A DNA stretch of 47,084 bases from Bacteroidales bacterium. GTDB lineage: Bacteria > Bacteroidota > Bacteroidia > Bacteroidales > JAFGHD01. Positions 1-10,053 of the stretch are shown piece after piece. The translations under genes were made by a program, and so were the position numbers. Below the pieces are notes generated by a model, which made no database searches, had not been told where the DNA came from, and saw nothing but the letters and a program-made list of their open reading frames with translations. How positions within the stretch are numbered: the stretch's first letter is position 1; every line of letters begins with the position of its first letter. The DNA lies in contig JAFGHD010000152.1 in assembly GCA_016939365.1 (NCBI GenBank), forward strand, positions 1 to 47,084. The letters are read 5' to 3'.

Positions 1-89
1 AAAAACCTTATTGATAATCAATTTCTTACATCTTTTGTTACTGGAAATTGAGTGGGTTCTGAGGAAAAAAGTTGCAAGTTGGGTTAAGT

Positions 90-1190
90 ATGCGAAAACG
101 CCCCTGGCCTGACAATTTTTTCAATTTAATGGGGAAATCATTCCTTTGGATATCACTCCTGCTGATAACCATAACCATTACTGAATTATTATCCCGACTG
201 TTTCTTGATTTCGAAGGGGGATTTGATGCGAGATACAAAAGAAACGAGACGAGGCATCCTTTTCCCTTTGTCATGTACAAGGGAAAACCTGATGCTGTTA
301 TGAACGACTCCGTATGGCATAATTCTCTTGGGTACCGAGGGGCATTGCCTGAATTTGACAAGGATAGCGGGGAGTACCGTATTTTTATGGCAGGCGGTTC
401 AACAGTCTGGAATGGGAATCCCCCCATACCTGAACTTGTTGAAAAAGAACTGAATCAGATGGGATACACGAATGTGAAGGTATTCAACTGGGGCGCTGTG
501 GCTTCCAACTCCGGTATGGAGCTGTCACGGCTGACTCATGAGATCGGCAGGTATGAACCGGACCTGGTTGTCTTTTATAATGGAGGCAATGATATGACTC
601 ATCCCTTCTACGGTGACCCCAGACCTGGTTACCCGTACAATTTCATGATTTTCGAGAACAACCCCCTGATGCTCAGCCCCCAGGATTATCCCGTTTTACC
701 GCTGACCCTGTTTAAATATGGAATTATCCGGTTCCTTTTCAAGGGATCATTCAGCCAAAAATTCACAAATTTATCCGACCTGCGGAAGGAGACGGGATTT
801 GACACCGATCCCTGGAGGGATTCCATTGCCAAGTGTTATCTCGAAAACCTTGAGCTTGCCAGGGTAGTCTCGAATGCATTCGGCGCGGAATTTGTCGCCA
901 TCCTGCAGCCATTGATCTTTTTCAAGAAGAATCTGAGTGATGAAGAAAAAGAAATTGGTTTCCTGGAAAGTAAAAGCCATCTCTTGTATCTTCAGCGTAA
1001 GATCAGGAATGCTTTATCATCCGGAGGATATAGCTTCAACTTCATCGACCTTTCCGATTTCTTTAATGATTATGACGGTACAATTTTCGTTGACCCGGTT
1101 CATCTGACGCAAAGAGGAAGGGAGATGATCTCACATGATATCTGCAACAGGCTGACCAGATTGGGAGTGCTTCCACCAAATGAGCGCTGA
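90..1190 (+). CDS. Membrane-anchored SGNH/GDSL-type hydrolase domain protein
   Basis: Predicted 366-aa protein with a short basic N-terminus and one membrane segment at about residues 15-37, so the rest probably lies in the periplasm. The SGNH fold shows as a GGS block with Ser104, a GGND block with Asn167, and a C-terminal Asp335-x-x-His338 pair; these match the nucleophile, oxyanion and Asp/His positions of the family. Such enzymes remove acyl groups from sugars, lipids or polysaccharides, and the substrate here cannot be read. I chose the ATG at 90 over the in-frame TTG at 72 because it gives a clean basic signal anchor. No partner gene lies within the window on the upstream side. The hydrolase fold is fairly sure; the substrate is unknown. 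Confidence 0.8.
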   Translation: MRKRPWPDNFFNLMGKSFLWISLLLITITITELLSRLFLDFEGGFDARYKRNETRHPFPFVMYKGKPDAVMNDSVWHNSLGYRGALPEFDKDSGEYRIFMAGGSTVWNGNPPIPELVEKELNQMGYTNVKVFNWGAVASNSGMELSRLTHEIGRYEPDLVVFYNGGNDMTHPFYGDPRPGYPYNFMIFENNPLMLSPQDYPVLPLTLFKYGIIRFLFKGSFSQKFTNLSDLRKETGFDTDPWRDSIAKCYLENLELARVVSNAFGAEFVAILQPLIFFKKNLSDEEKEIGFLESKSHLLYLQRKIRNALSSGGYSFNFIDLSDFFNDYDGTIFVDPVHLTQRGREMISHDICNRLTRLGVLPPNER

Positions 1191-1342
1191 TGGCATGCCG
1201 CTATTGTTGTTCAATACCTGCATGTCCGGACATGGGCCAGCGAGCGGCAGGCAGGCCTCCGGGATTGTTTTGCCCACGAAGAACCAAAAAGTCCGACCCG
1301 GAAGGTCGAACATCAATAGTCGGGTAAGGGATGCTTTTTTTA

Positions 1343-1400
1343 TTTAGCCATAAATACACGAATTGAAGACGAATTTATTCGTTCTGCATTCGTGGCATAA
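1343..1400. repeat. Imperfect palindromic intergenic element
   Basis: The 266-base gap between the SGNH gene and mnmE holds nested inverted repeats: an outer pair (CACGAAT and ATTCGTG) and an inner pair (ACGAAT and ATTCGT), flanked by tttagcca on the left and gcataaa on the right. The layout resembles short dispersed palindromes common between genes of environmental Bacteroidota; that resemblance is from memory. It is preceded by a run of seven T (1334-1341 region) that could end the upstream transcript. I see no gene in the rest of the gap. Confidence 0.5.
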
Positions 1401-1456
1401 ACACAACCGGAAGAGTATGAAATATGTGGAAAATTGTCATGAATGCGCGTGGCAGG

Positions 1457-2881
1457 TCATTTTCCGATACAAAACTTTGAAAATATGTTATCGAGTATCT
1501 CTTCCGTGGTGATCTCACCGATGATGGTGCCGATATGATGCAGGGCATCCCGAAGTTCAGAGGCCAGCAGGTCGGTGGGCAGTTTTTCATCAAGGCCATT
1601 GATCACCCGCCGGACGGCCTGCCTGGATTTCCCGAAGGCCTCAGCATGACGGGCGTTGGACACGATGGTCTGCTCGGACACCTTGTCGTGGCGGACAAAC
1701 CCGGCAAGCCTCTCGATGATCAGGTTGATATTCTCTTTCCGTTTGGCCGAGACGAACAGGCATTCCATCTCTACCATGTCCGAAAATCCTCTGGGCGACT
1801 CCACCAGGAGGTCGGTCTTGTTGGCCACAGGGATAAGCACCTTATCGGGATGATCCCCTCCGTTTTCACCGACAGCTGTTTTGATGTCATCCAGCGCTTC
1901 ACGCACCTCATCGTATTCTGTCTCCGTCACATCGAAGACATAGAGGATGATGCGGGCTTCCCGGATCATTTGGTAGGTCCGCTCAATCCCCATGGCCTCC
2001 ACCTGGTCTCCGGAATCCCTCAATCCGGCCGTGTCGATAAACCTGAAAGAGATACCGTCGATCGTGATCAGGTCCTCAACGGAATCGCGCGTGGTACCTG
2101 GGATCTCAGACACCAGGGCACGGTCTTCGTTCAGGATGGCATTCAGCAACGAACTTTTGCCCACATTGGGTTTCCCGATGATGGCCACGGGGATGCCCTT
2201 TTTCAGGACATTCCCCAGCGAGAACGACTCCACCAGTCCTCCCAGCTCCTCCTCCAGTTCCATGCATAGCTGGCGCAGCTCGGAGCGGTCGGCAAACTCC
2301 AGCTCCTCTTCTGAAAAATCGAGCTCCAGTTCGATCAGGGAGGTCAGCTCCAGCAGATTTTTCCGCAGTTCTGATATCTTCCGTGAGTACCCCCCTCTCA
2401 TTTGCTGCATGGCCATGGCGTGCGATGCCCTGGAGCCGGAGGCGATCAGATCAGCCACTGCTTCGGCCTGGGAAAGGTCGAGCTTGCCGTTCAGGAAGGC
2501 CCTCAGGGTGAACTCCCCCGGACCGGCCAGGCGCATCCCCCGGCGGGTCAGCATCTCGAGTATCCTCTGCTGGATGAACAGTGATCCGTGACATGATATC
2601 TCCACCACATCCTCTCCGGTATACGAGTTCGGTGCTCTAAAAATACCCACAACCACCTGGTCGATGTCCAGATCCTGGTCCTGGAGCTCCCCAAGATGTA
2701 AGGTATGGGTGGGTGCCTGACGCAGATCCAGCCCGGATGAGGCAGGCCGGAACATACCATGAATGATCCCGACGGCATTCCTTCCGGAGGCCCGGACCAC
2801 CGCTATGGCTCCCATACCGTGCGGTGTGGAAAGGGCGCAGATGGTGTCATCCCTTCCTGAAAAAGCGGCTGTTTTTTTCAT
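1457..2881 (-). CDS. mnmE: tRNA uridine-5-carboxymethylaminomethyl modification GTPase MnmE
   Basis: MnmE (TrmE) works with MnmG to place the carboxymethylaminomethyl group on U34 of certain tRNAs, using GTP and a folate-derived one-carbon unit. The 474-aa protein has the usual order: an N-terminal folate-binding domain (about 1-125), a helical domain, and an inserted G domain. The G domain carries a GKPNVGKSS P-loop near residue 235, a GTTRDS switch, DTAG and NKTD. It ends with the diagnostic F-C-I-G-K tail whose Cys471 is catalytic in the family. The length is normal. It is divergent from sucD across a 104-base gap. Identification is firm. Confidence 0.97.
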   Translation of the reverse strand: MKKTAAFSGRDDTICALSTPHGMGAIAVVRASGRNAVGIIHGMFRPASSGLDLRQAPTHTLHLGELQDQDLDIDQVVVGIFRAPNSYTGEDVVEISCHGSLFIQQRILEMLTRRGMRLAGPGEFTLRAFLNGKLDLSQAEAVADLIASGSRASHAMAMQQMRGGYSRKISELRKNLLELTSLIELELDFSEEELEFADRSELRQLCMELEEELGGLVESFSLGNVLKKGIPVAIIGKPNVGKSSLLNAILNEDRALVSEIPGTTRDSVEDLITIDGISFRFIDTAGLRDSGDQVEAMGIERTYQMIREARIILYVFDVTETEYDEVREALDDIKTAVGENGGDHPDKVLIPVANKTDLLVESPRGFSDMVEMECLFVSAKRKENINLIIERLAGFVRHDKVSEQTIVSNARHAEAFGKSRQAVRRVINGLDEKLPTDLLASELRDALHHIGTIIGEITTEEILDNIFSKFCIGK

Positions 2882-2950
2882 GACCTGATCCTTTCATGGA
2901 TGAAACAGGGACCGTTATTCATAAAATACGTTATTAACCCTCAAAGGTTG

Positions 2951-2958
2951 TATATTTG
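2951..2958 (+). promoter_or_regulatory. Bacteroidota -7 box of sucD
   Basis: TATATTTG is an exact TAnnTTTG match, 27 bases before the sucD ATG. The -33 region is weak. It overlaps an apparent in-frame TTG codon at 2956, which argues against starting the protein there. Confidence 0.55.
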
Positions 2959-2985
2959 CGCATTTTAATACACATATCATATCTG

Positions 2986-3858
2986 ATGAGCGTTCTCGTG
3001 AACAAGGATTCGAGGGTTCTGATCCAGGGTTTCACCGGCAGGGAAGGGACATTTCATGCCAGGCAGATGATCGACTACGGGACCAGTGTTGTGGGGGGTG
3101 TCACCCCCGGGAAGGGAGGGCAGATGCACCTGTACCGCCCTGTTTTCAATACCGTTTCCGAGGCTGTATCGGCGACCGGCGCCGATGTGTCGCTGATCTT
3201 TGTCCCTCCCGTTTTTGCTGCGGACGCCATTGTGGAGGCGGCCGATGCCGGCATCGGTGTGATCGTATGCATCACCGAGGGGATACCTGTTCAGGATATG
3301 CTGAAGGTGAGGGAGTACCTGAAGAAAGTACCTTCACGTCTGGTCGGGCCCAATTGCCCCGGGGTGATCACGCCGGGCGAATGCAAGGTGGGCATCATGC
3401 CGGCCAATATCCATACGCCGGGAACCATTGGGATTGTCTCCCGTTCGGGCACCCTCACCTACGAGGCTGTGGATCAGTTGACCAAGCTGGGTCTGGGCCA
3501 GTCGACCGCCATCGGAATCGGGGGCGACCCGATCATCGGCACCACTACGCGCGATGCGCTGGAGCTGTTCATGAACGATCCGGGAACGGAAGCCATCGTG
3601 ATGATCGGAGAGATCGGCGGAGGGATGGAAGCAGAAGCAGCCCGATGGATCAAAGATCACGGAACAAAGCCGGTGGTCAGCTTCATTGCAGGTGCCACAG
3701 CACCCAAGGGCAGGACTATGGGACATGCAGGCGCCATCATCGGAGGCAAGGACGATACCGCACAGGCTAAAAAGGAGATACTCCGGAAGAACGGCATCCA
3801 CGTGGTCGATTCACCCGCCGATATCGGTAAGACCATGCTAGGGGTGCTTTCATTCTGA
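2986..3858 (+). CDS. sucD: Succinyl-CoA synthetase (ADP-forming) alpha subunit
   Basis: SucD binds CoA and carries the phosphohistidine in the reversible conversion of succinyl-CoA, ADP and phosphate to succinate, CoA and ATP in the citric acid cycle. From the ATG at 2986 the protein is 290 aa, close to the usual length. It has the CoA-binding GFTGREG motif near the N-terminus and the active-site GHAGA motif with His247, equivalent to the phosphohistidine of the E. coli enzyme. An in-frame TTG at 2956 lies inside the promoter box and is rejected as a start. No sucC is adjacent, so the beta subunit must be encoded elsewhere. The gene ends 19 bases from the convergent CAP-domain gene. Confidence 0.95.
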   Translation: MSVLVNKDSRVLIQGFTGREGTFHARQMIDYGTSVVGGVTPGKGGQMHLYRPVFNTVSEAVSATGADVSLIFVPPVFAADAIVEAADAGIGVIVCITEGIPVQDMLKVREYLKKVPSRLVGPNCPGVITPGECKVGIMPANIHTPGTIGIVSRSGTLTYEAVDQLTKLGLGQSTAIGIGGDPIIGTTTRDALELFMNDPGTEAIVMIGEIGGGMEAEAARWIKDHGTKPVVSFIAGATAPKGRTMGHAGAIIGGKDDTAQAKKEILRKNGIHVVDSPADIGKTMLGVLSF

Positions 3859-3877
3859 CTTCCGACTTCTGAATACC

Positions 3878-4759
3878 TCAAAACGCCATGATCCATGCCT
3901 CGCGGTAATCTTCAGGCAATGAGGCCTTTGCTTCCCGTGCTTTTCCCATGGTATGGTAATCGGCAATGGAGACCTTATATTTACCATCCTTCAGGATGAC
4001 CTTCGCCTGAGGATAACCGTTGGACCGGAGTTCCAGAGCTTGTTTGCGGGCATCTTCAGGACTTGAAAGACTTGCAATGATCAGGTAGAACCGGCCCGTT
4101 TGTTCTGATAATACCGTATCCCTTGCAGCCTGCGAACGATTATTGGTGATGATCCTCCCGGTTCCGCACACCTCCACCCCTTCGGCCGGATCATCGGCTT
4201 CGCCCAGCCAGATAACCGCCAACCCACCGCTGACGGCTACACCGGCGGCTTTCCATTTAAATTTCTCCCATTCCTTCATGTTTGTGAGGAAGGCCTTTGC
4301 GGGGGGCAGGGTTCGCCAGTACTCAAATACCGTTGATGCCACCACATCGCTGTTCTCCATGTAGATCAGTTCATATCCCTTGCCAGGGTAGCTGCTGATC
4401 TCAAAAGGCTTTTCCATCATGCAATCCCTGTCCGGTTTGCGATGATCGTAGCAACAGGGCGTCCAGGAACCCTTGCCCGACCAGCTGTGTTCATTACAGA
4501 TACCGGTATCCGGCCGGTGGAGCTGCAAATCCCGGATATGGGCTTGCGCCACTGCGGTCAGCCCCGCCGACAGTGACAGGGAAGGCAGCTGGAGCACTTT
4601 CCTGTACTCATTCACCAGGTTGAAAAGTGTCAGGGACTCTTCATCAATACACACATTCACCAGGCTGCTGTCAGCACCTTGCTGAGCAACAGATTCCCGT
4701 GAAAATGCAAGGATCAGCACCAACAGACCTGAAATAATAGAAGTCCGAAAACTCATCAT
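3878..4759 (-). CDS. Secreted CAP (SCP/PR-1) domain protein with C-terminal SPOR domain
   Basis: A 293-aa secreted protein with a signal peptide (about 1-25). A CAP/SCP domain follows (about 45-190), recognisable by the L-x-x-V-N-E-Y-R start, the A-x-A-H-x-R-D-L helix, an E-H-S-W region and the A-G-V-A-V-S-G-G strand. Residues about 220-293 form a SPOR-like repeat (A-R-x-x-A-L-E-L-R-x-x-G-Y-P-x-A-K-V). SPOR domains bind peptidoglycan strands lacking stem peptides. The pairing therefore suggests a periplasmic or cell-wall protein, but the activity of bacterial CAP domains is mostly unsettled. Several Cys in the middle could form disulfides. Both domains are called from sequence pattern only. 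Confidence 0.78.
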   Translation of the reverse strand: MMSFRTSIISGLLVLILAFSRESVAQQGADSSLVNVCIDEESLTLFNLVNEYRKVLQLPSLSLSAGLTAVAQAHIRDLQLHRPDTGICNEHSWSGKGSWTPCCYDHRKPDRDCMMEKPFEISSYPGKGYELIYMENSDVVASTVFEYWRTLPPAKAFLTNMKEWEKFKWKAAGVAVSGGLAVIWLGEADDPAEGVEVCGTGRIITNNRSQAARDTVLSEQTGRFYLIIASLSSPEDARKQALELRSNGYPQAKVILKDGKYKVSIADYHTMGKAREAKASLPEDYREAWIMAF

Positions 4760-4788
4760 CAGGATGGCTGTTATTAATTTGTAAAACT

Positions 4789-4796
4789 CAAAATTA
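4789..4796 (-). promoter_or_regulatory. Bacteroidota -7 box of the CAP-SPOR gene
   Basis: On the minus strand the bases read TAATTTTG, an exact TAnnTTTG match ending 29 bases before the start codon at 4759. I see no good -33 partner. Confidence 0.5.
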
Positions 4797-4993
4797 ACAA
4801 AACAAAAGGATCATGAAAATTACTAATATTGCCCGAAACTACCAATAGGCATCGTTATGCGAGATCATTCCACTTAATTACTAACAATAAAACATGTATC
4901 GCAAACTTAAAGCCATTTATTGTGTGTCATGCAACCCAAATTCATGCTGGATTGTCTCCACTTAAACAAACTTAACAACCAAAAAATCGTCTG

Positions 4994-7930
4994 ATGAAAA
5001 AGCTGATATCCGTTATTCTGGTTCTGTTCACCGGTGCCCATCTTCTTTCACAGATTCCGCCTGTGTTTGACCTGAGGAATTACAATGGTAACAATTATGT
5101 GACTGCAATCAAGAATCAGCAGGGCGGTACATGCTGGACACACGGTACGATGGCCTCCATTGAAGGCAACCTTATGATGACGGGCAACTGGGCGGCTGCA
5201 GGTGAGATCGGCGAGCCCGACCTTGCGGAGTACCATCTGGACTGGTGGAACGGCTTTAACAAATACTACAACAAGGATCTGAACCCGCCGTTCAACAACG
5301 GACAGGGGCTCGAGGTGCATAACGGCGGGGACTACCGTGTATCAACCGCTTACCTTTCCCGTTGCGATGGTGCAGTCCGTGACATTGACGGTCAATCCTA
5401 TTCGGATCCCCCAGAGTATACCGACACAAGCTATCATTATTACTACCCCATGCACGTGGAGTGGTATACGGCCGGCCCCAGCCTCGAAAATATCGACCTG
5501 ATCAAGGCGAAGGTCATGGAGTATGGCGTCATGGCCACCTGCATGTGTTACGACGGGCAGTTCATCAACGGGGAGTACGAACATTACCAGCCTCCCACGA
5601 GTACGCTGGATCCCAACCACTCGGTGGCCATCATCGGGTGGGACGACAGCCGGGTGACCCAGGCCCCTCTTCCCGGAGCATGGCTCTGCAAAAACAGTTG
5701 GGGAACCTGGTGGGGCAACCAGGGTTATTTCTGGATCTCTTATTACGACAAACATGCCTGCCAGAACCCCGAGATGGGAGCTGTCTCATTCCAGGATGCC
5801 GTATACCTTCCCTTCGAAAAGGCATATTACCATGACTACCATGGATGGAGGGACACCCTGAAATTTGCATCGGAGGCATTCAATGCCTTTACGGCTGAAG
5901 CCAATGAAATCATCACCGCGGTGAATTTTTTCACCGCTGCTGAGAATGTGGATTACGCTGTCAAGATATATGACCGTTATGAGAGTGGCGATCTGCTCGA
6001 TCTGCTGGGTGAAAAAACGGGCTCATTTGAGTATTCCGGTCTGCATACGGTGCTCCTTGATATGGGGATTAACATCACTCAGGGCGACGATTTCTTTGTG
6101 TATCTGTACTTGTCCGACGGGGGTATCCCCTATGACAGGACCTCTGAAGTGCCTGTATTACTGGGTGCCAGTTACCGGACCGTGGTACCGTCCACGGCCG
6201 GTCCGGGAGAGAGTTATTACAGTGACGGTAGGGGTTGGGTCGATTTCTATGACTACAACGACCCATCCGGTTACCAGCATACCGGCAACTTCTGCATCAA
6301 GGCGCTGACAGGTACCCCGGCCGGTCTCCCTTCCAGCTTCGACCTGAGGGATTATAACGGGGAGAACTTCGTACCATCCGTCAAGAACCAGACGGGAGGT
6401 ACATGCTGGACTCATGGGGTCATGGCCGCCATCGAGGGCAACCTGATGATGACCGGCTCCTTCATTGACACCCTGTATGATGATGAGCCCAACCTTGCGG
6501 AATACCATCTTGATTGGTGGAACGGTTTCAACGAGTATTTCAATGATGATCTAGAGCCGCCGTTCAACAACGGTCAGGGACTGGAAGTTCATATGGGCGG
6601 GGACTACCGTGTGGCCTCGGCATACATCGTTCGTGGAGAGGGCGCGGTTTACAGCCCGGATGCCAATGATGAGACTGAGTATGACGACAACTGGTACGAT
6701 GATACTCCCGACCGGTTCAATGAAGATTTCAGCCTGTACTATCCACGGCAGATCGAATGGATGGTGGTCGGAGAGAACCTGGAAAACATCGATCTGATCA
6801 AGACAAAGATCATGACGAAGGGAGTGATGGGCACATGCATGTGCTACAGCAACTCCTTCATCAATGGGGAGTATGAACACTACCAACCTCCAACGAGCAC
6901 CCAGGATCCCAATCATGCCATCGCCATCATCGGATGGGACGACGACCGCGTGACACAGGCACCCCAACCGGGCGCATGGCTATGCAAGAACAGCTGGGGA
7001 TCCGGCTGGGGAATCGGCGGCTTTTTCTGGATCTCTTACTACGACAAACACTGCGGCCACCACCCGGAAATGGGTGCGATCTCCTTCCAGGATGTGGAAC
7101 CTTTACAATACAACCGGTTCTTCTATCACGATTACCATGGATGGCGGGATACAAAAGCAGATATCACGGAAGCGCTCAATGCCTTCATGGCGAATGCAGG
7201 CGACACGATCCTCGCTGTCAGCTTCTTCACAGCGGTTGACGGAGCAGATTTCACAGTGAAGATCTATGATGATTTCGACGGCACAACACTTTCCGGAGAG
7301 TTGTCCTCCATGACCGGGCAGGCCGACCATTACGGATTCCATACGGTCGACCTGAACAGTCAGGTTATTTTCGGTCAGGCAGATGATTTCTTTATCTATC
7401 TGGAACTCTCAGACGGAGGGCATCCCTACGACCGGACCTCAGAGGTACCGGTGCTTCTGGGAGGCGATTCCCGCGTCGTGGTCCCGTCTGCGGCGAGCCC
7501 GGGAGAGAGCTATTACCACGACGGCAAGGGCTGGAACGACTTCTACTACTACAACGACCCTTCAGGGTACCAGAATACAGGCAACTTCTGCATCAAGGCG
7601 CTGGGGAACGGCGACCCGGTGACTGGAACACCTGAAGATGAATCGAAAAACCCGTTCCGTATCGGTCAGAATTACCCGAATCCGTTCAGGGAATCAACGA
7701 CTATTGCCTTCTCGCTGGACGAACCGGCAAAGGTGCGTATCACCGTCACCGATCTGGCCGGTCGTTTAGTAGCAGTACCAGTGGACGGATTTTACCAGAC
7801 CGGCGATTACCGGATCGAATGGGATGGCCGCACAGCCGGCAGTCAGGAGCTGAATCCGGGTATTTACCTTTACAGCATCGGGATCAACGGCAGGACGATG
7901 CAAAGCAGACAGATGCTTAAAGTCGATTAA
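4994..7930 (+). CDS. Secreted T9SS cargo protease with two tandem papain-like (C1) units
   Basis: A 978-aa protein with a signal peptide (1-19), two tandem units of about 420 aa (residues about 25-438 and 449-870), and a type A T9SS sorting domain (886-978, with NYPNPF at its start). Each unit has a C1 cysteine-peptidase domain followed by a lectin-like beta domain of the sort found after bacterial C1 peptidases. Both units keep the full catalytic set: Cys47, His209, Asn234 in the first and Cys471, His641, Asn666 in the second, each with the C-K-N-S-W-G motif and Gln before the Cys. The two are very alike, pointing to an internal duplication. The product should cross the outer membrane by T9SS and be surface-bound or released. 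The substrate is unknown. A strong terminator follows. Confidence 0.88.
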   Translation: MKKLISVILVLFTGAHLLSQIPPVFDLRNYNGNNYVTAIKNQQGGTCWTHGTMASIEGNLMMTGNWAAAGEIGEPDLAEYHLDWWNGFNKYYNKDLNPPFNNGQGLEVHNGGDYRVSTAYLSRCDGAVRDIDGQSYSDPPEYTDTSYHYYYPMHVEWYTAGPSLENIDLIKAKVMEYGVMATCMCYDGQFINGEYEHYQPPTSTLDPNHSVAIIGWDDSRVTQAPLPGAWLCKNSWGTWWGNQGYFWISYYDKHACQNPEMGAVSFQDAVYLPFEKAYYHDYHGWRDTLKFASEAFNAFTAEANEIITAVNFFTAAENVDYAVKIYDRYESGDLLDLLGEKTGSFEYSGLHTVLLDMGINITQGDDFFVYLYLSDGGIPYDRTSEVPVLLGASYRTVVPSTAGPGESYYSDGRGWVDFYDYNDPSGYQHTGNFCIKALTGTPAGLPSSFDLRDYNGENFVPSVKNQTGGTCWTHGVMAAIEGNLMMTGSFIDTLYDDEPNLAEYHLDWWNGFNEYFNDDLEPPFNNGQGLEVHMGGDYRVASAYIVRGEGAVYSPDANDETEYDDNWYDDTPDRFNEDFSLYYPRQIEWMVVGENLENIDLIKTKIMTKGVMGTCMCYSNSFINGEYEHYQPPTSTQDPNHAIAIIGWDDDRVTQAPQPGAWLCKNSWGSGWGIGGFFWISYYDKHCGHHPEMGAISFQDVEPLQYNRFFYHDYHGWRDTKADITEALNAFMANAGDTILAVSFFTAVDGADFTVKIYDDFDGTTLSGELSSMTGQADHYGFHTVDLNSQVIFGQADDFFIYLELSDGGHPYDRTSEVPVLLGGDSRVVVPSAASPGESYYHDGKGWNDFYYYNDPSGYQNTGNFCIKALGNGDPVTGTPEDESKNPFRIGQNYPNPFRESTTIAFSLDEPAKVRITVTDLAGRLVAVPVDGFYQTGDYRIEWDGRTAGSQELNPGIYLYSIGINGRTMQSRQMLKVD
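5066..6309 (+). repeat. First unit of the internal protease duplication
   Basis: Codes for residues about 25-438: C1 peptidase plus lectin-like domain. It starts at V-F-D-L-R-N-Y-N-G and ends at G-N-F-C-I-K-A-L, matching the second unit at both ends. Confidence 0.8.
6338..7602 (+). repeat. Second unit of the internal protease duplication
   Basis: Codes for residues about 449-870. It is longer than the first unit mainly by an acidic insert rich in Asp, Glu and Tyr between the catalytic Cys and His (near 6655-6730). The ends match the first unit. Confidence 0.8.
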
Positions 7931-7973
7931 TTCAGCTTTGTTCAGTTAAGACTTCAGGCAAATCTGTTTCATC

Positions 7974-8010
7974 AGAGACTGTCTCAGAAACGAGACAGTC
8001 TCTTTTTTTT
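7974..8010 (+). terminator. Rho-independent terminator of the double protease gene
   Basis: A perfect 12-bp stem (arms 7974-7985 and 7992-8003) with a 6-base loop runs directly into eight T. It lies 43 bases after the stop codon. It also sits between convergent genes, but the T run fits only the plus strand. Confidence 0.9.
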
Positions 8011-8053
8011 CTGCTTCCGAACAAACAGACCGGTCGGTTATAAATGACGGAGG

Positions 8054-9889
8054 TCAGTGTGCCCCGCTGGTGGCCCTGACAGTGATCCTGTAAGGGCTGC
8101 TGTTCGCACTGCTTGAGATGGTGAATTGTGTATAAATACTGTTAATTGTAGCCGGTGTGATGGCCGTGACCGAACCCTGGTAATAGGATGCGATGGTTGT
8201 GTACCCCCCCGCACCTGCGCCGCGCTCCTTCCACCCCATTCCGCTCAGATATCCCGTGCCCCGCAGGCTGTGGGGAAATGTGCTGGTATAGTCCACACTC
8301 ACCCATACCTCGTAGTGGAAAGGCAGGTTGTCACCACCAATGTACAACGGATTGGGTACCATGACGGTGATATCCCCTGCGGCGTCCAGAGTGCCCGATT
8401 CACTGCAGACGTACTCGATCACACCGTTCTGCATCCGCTGTGTTCCCGACTGGTAAAGATTTCCGTCCAGTTCAAGCACATTCGAGACATAGATATCCCC
8501 GTCACCGGTCGCGAATCCCACTGCGGCCGAACTTCCTATCCGGACCTCATCGCCTACCACCTGGAGTTTACCGGCAGGTGCTGATGTTCCGATACCCACA
8601 TTGCCATCATTGGTAACCCTGATCCTTTCAGCGAGTGACATCGATGCATCACTCACCGTGCCGATGGCCAGATAGTTACTGAATCCCAGCACACCTCCGT
8701 CAGTTCCTCCGGGAAGCAGGCCCAGCATGGCACGCCCGGAAGTTCCGGACTCAATGGCGATGGCTGCATCAGCATTGGATTTGTAGATGTGCAGTTTTTG
8801 GGCAGGATTTGTAATGTCAAATCCCACATCGCCGTCATCAATAATGCTCACCAACGTATCATTGCCAACGATCCTGTAAAGATTGTCCGCATCTTCCGTC
8901 CAGTCGTTATCGGCCACTGCAGAAGGATCGGTCCATGTAGCTTTTCCGGTTTCATCGGAGATCATCACCCGTCCTGCCGCCTGGTTGCCGTCCGCCATAA
9001 TGATGGAACCTGCCACGTGAAGTTTCTGGGCGGGATCCGTTACCCCGATACCCAGATTACCGTTTCCGGAAAAGTGAAATTGATGCACCAGACCTGAACC
9101 TGGATTGGTAAAAATGCCCAAGCCATAAGCAGAAGTGGAGCCGGATTCTGAAACACCGGCTATCCTGGCAACATTGACCAGACCGTCAAGCCTGGAGAAC
9201 CTGATGCCGATATAATCCCCAACGGTTTGGTTGTCATTGTCAAGCCTGAGCACATCCTCCGACTCAGTGGCTGAGCTGTGAACATAAAGCCGTTCTCCGG
9301 AAGTTGTGGACCCGATAGACATATTGCCATTGGCCGTAAGCCTCATTTTTTCAGTGAAATTCAAGGCAGCTCCGTCTATTGTCCCCAGGGCGAGCCAGTT
9401 CCGGAAACCAATTTCACCTCCATAATAAATATTTGTGAGCAGACCCAGCTTAGCCTTATTGATGGCACCGCATTCTATTACGATACCGGCATCTCCCGAT
9501 GGATTGGCAACATGCAGGAGTTGCTGCGGGGTGGTCGTACCGATGCCCACATTACCTGATACCCCTGAATACATATTGGATCCCGAAACGACCCAGTCGC
9601 CGTCGCTGCCTCCGCTGAAGAGTATCCAGGAGCTGCCGTTCCAATAATAAAAGTTGTTGTCATCAGTGACGTATACCAGCAATCCCGTTGCAGGAGATGG
9701 AATGTTGTTCCTTTCTAAAGTTGTCATCCGGGGGATCAAAAGTCCTTTATTCAAGGATTTCACATCCAGCATGGCGGAGGGATCCGGATCCGAATCATCA
9801 CTGTTCACGGCCACCTGGGACCGCAAAGACGAAGTCCACAGGGTATGCATCATCAGGACGATAAGACATGGTATAGCAATCTTTTTCAT
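8054..9889 (-). CDS. Secreted repeat-rich surface protein, tail-fibre-like
   Basis: A 611-aa protein with a signal peptide (about 1-24). Residues about 37-95 form an N-terminal module (S-A-M-L-D-V-K-S then G-L-L-I-P-R-M, ending in T-G-L-L-V-Y-V-T-D-D). The rest carries several repeats of the G-N-V-G-I-G-T-x-x-P-x-x-K-L-H-V kind, typical of tail-fibre-like bacterial surface proteins. A block with G-L-L and G-F-x-N-x-L-A-I-G-T occurs twice, near 135-200 and 375-440. The N-terminal module recurs in the protein at 14562-15890. No T9SS tail, chaperone domain or anchor is visible, so its route to the surface is unclear. Adhesion or an extracellular structure is a guess. Confidence 0.72.
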   Translation of the reverse strand: MKKIAIPCLIVLMMHTLWTSSLRSQVAVNSDDSDPDPSAMLDVKSLNKGLLIPRMTTLERNNIPSPATGLLVYVTDDNNFYYWNGSSWILFSGGSDGDWVVSGSNMYSGVSGNVGIGTTTPQQLLHVANPSGDAGIVIECGAINKAKLGLLTNIYYGGEIGFRNWLALGTIDGAALNFTEKMRLTANGNMSIGSTTSGERLYVHSSATESEDVLRLDNDNQTVGDYIGIRFSRLDGLVNVARIAGVSESGSTSAYGLGIFTNPGSGLVHQFHFSGNGNLGIGVTDPAQKLHVAGSIIMADGNQAAGRVMISDETGKATWTDPSAVADNDWTEDADNLYRIVGNDTLVSIIDDGDVGFDITNPAQKLHIYKSNADAAIAIESGTSGRAMLGLLPGGTDGGVLGFSNYLAIGTVSDASMSLAERIRVTNDGNVGIGTSAPAGKLQVVGDEVRIGSSAAVGFATGDGDIYVSNVLELDGNLYQSGTQRMQNGVIEYVCSESGTLDAAGDITVMVPNPLYIGGDNLPFHYEVWVSVDYTSTFPHSLRGTGYLSGMGWKERGAGAGGYTTIASYYQGSVTAITPATINSIYTQFTISSSANSSPYRITVRATSGAH

Positions 9890-9916
9890 GGCGGTAACAA
9901 TTTGGAATCAGGCAGG

Positions 9917-9947
9917 TAAATTTACCATTTTTCGCACTCAATGTCAA
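9917..9947 (-). promoter_or_regulatory. Candidate promoter of the tail-fibre-like gene
   Basis: Read on the minus strand, TTG (9947-9945) is followed after 20 bases by TAAATTTA, one mismatch from TAnnTTTG, ending 27 bases before the start codon. The same TTG-N20-TAnnTTTA layout precedes the related gene at 14562. Confidence 0.45.
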
Positions 9948-10053
9948 GCAATTATCTGAAAGATCATCCCTTTTCCGAAGCTTATGCCGAAAATACCCAT
10001 CCAAGTCAAGGACCTGTTATGGAATAATATTTCTGCACCACACCTGCACCGGA

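Noticed and set aside
1221-1234. 14-base perfect palindrome
   Set aside because: Too short and with no promoter or spacer context; kept only as a note in the palindrome finding.
1535-2269. 244-codon open frame antisense to mnmE
   Set aside because: mnmE is certain on the other strand; the antisense frame is His/Gln/Arg-rich with no recognisable domain and arises from codon bias.
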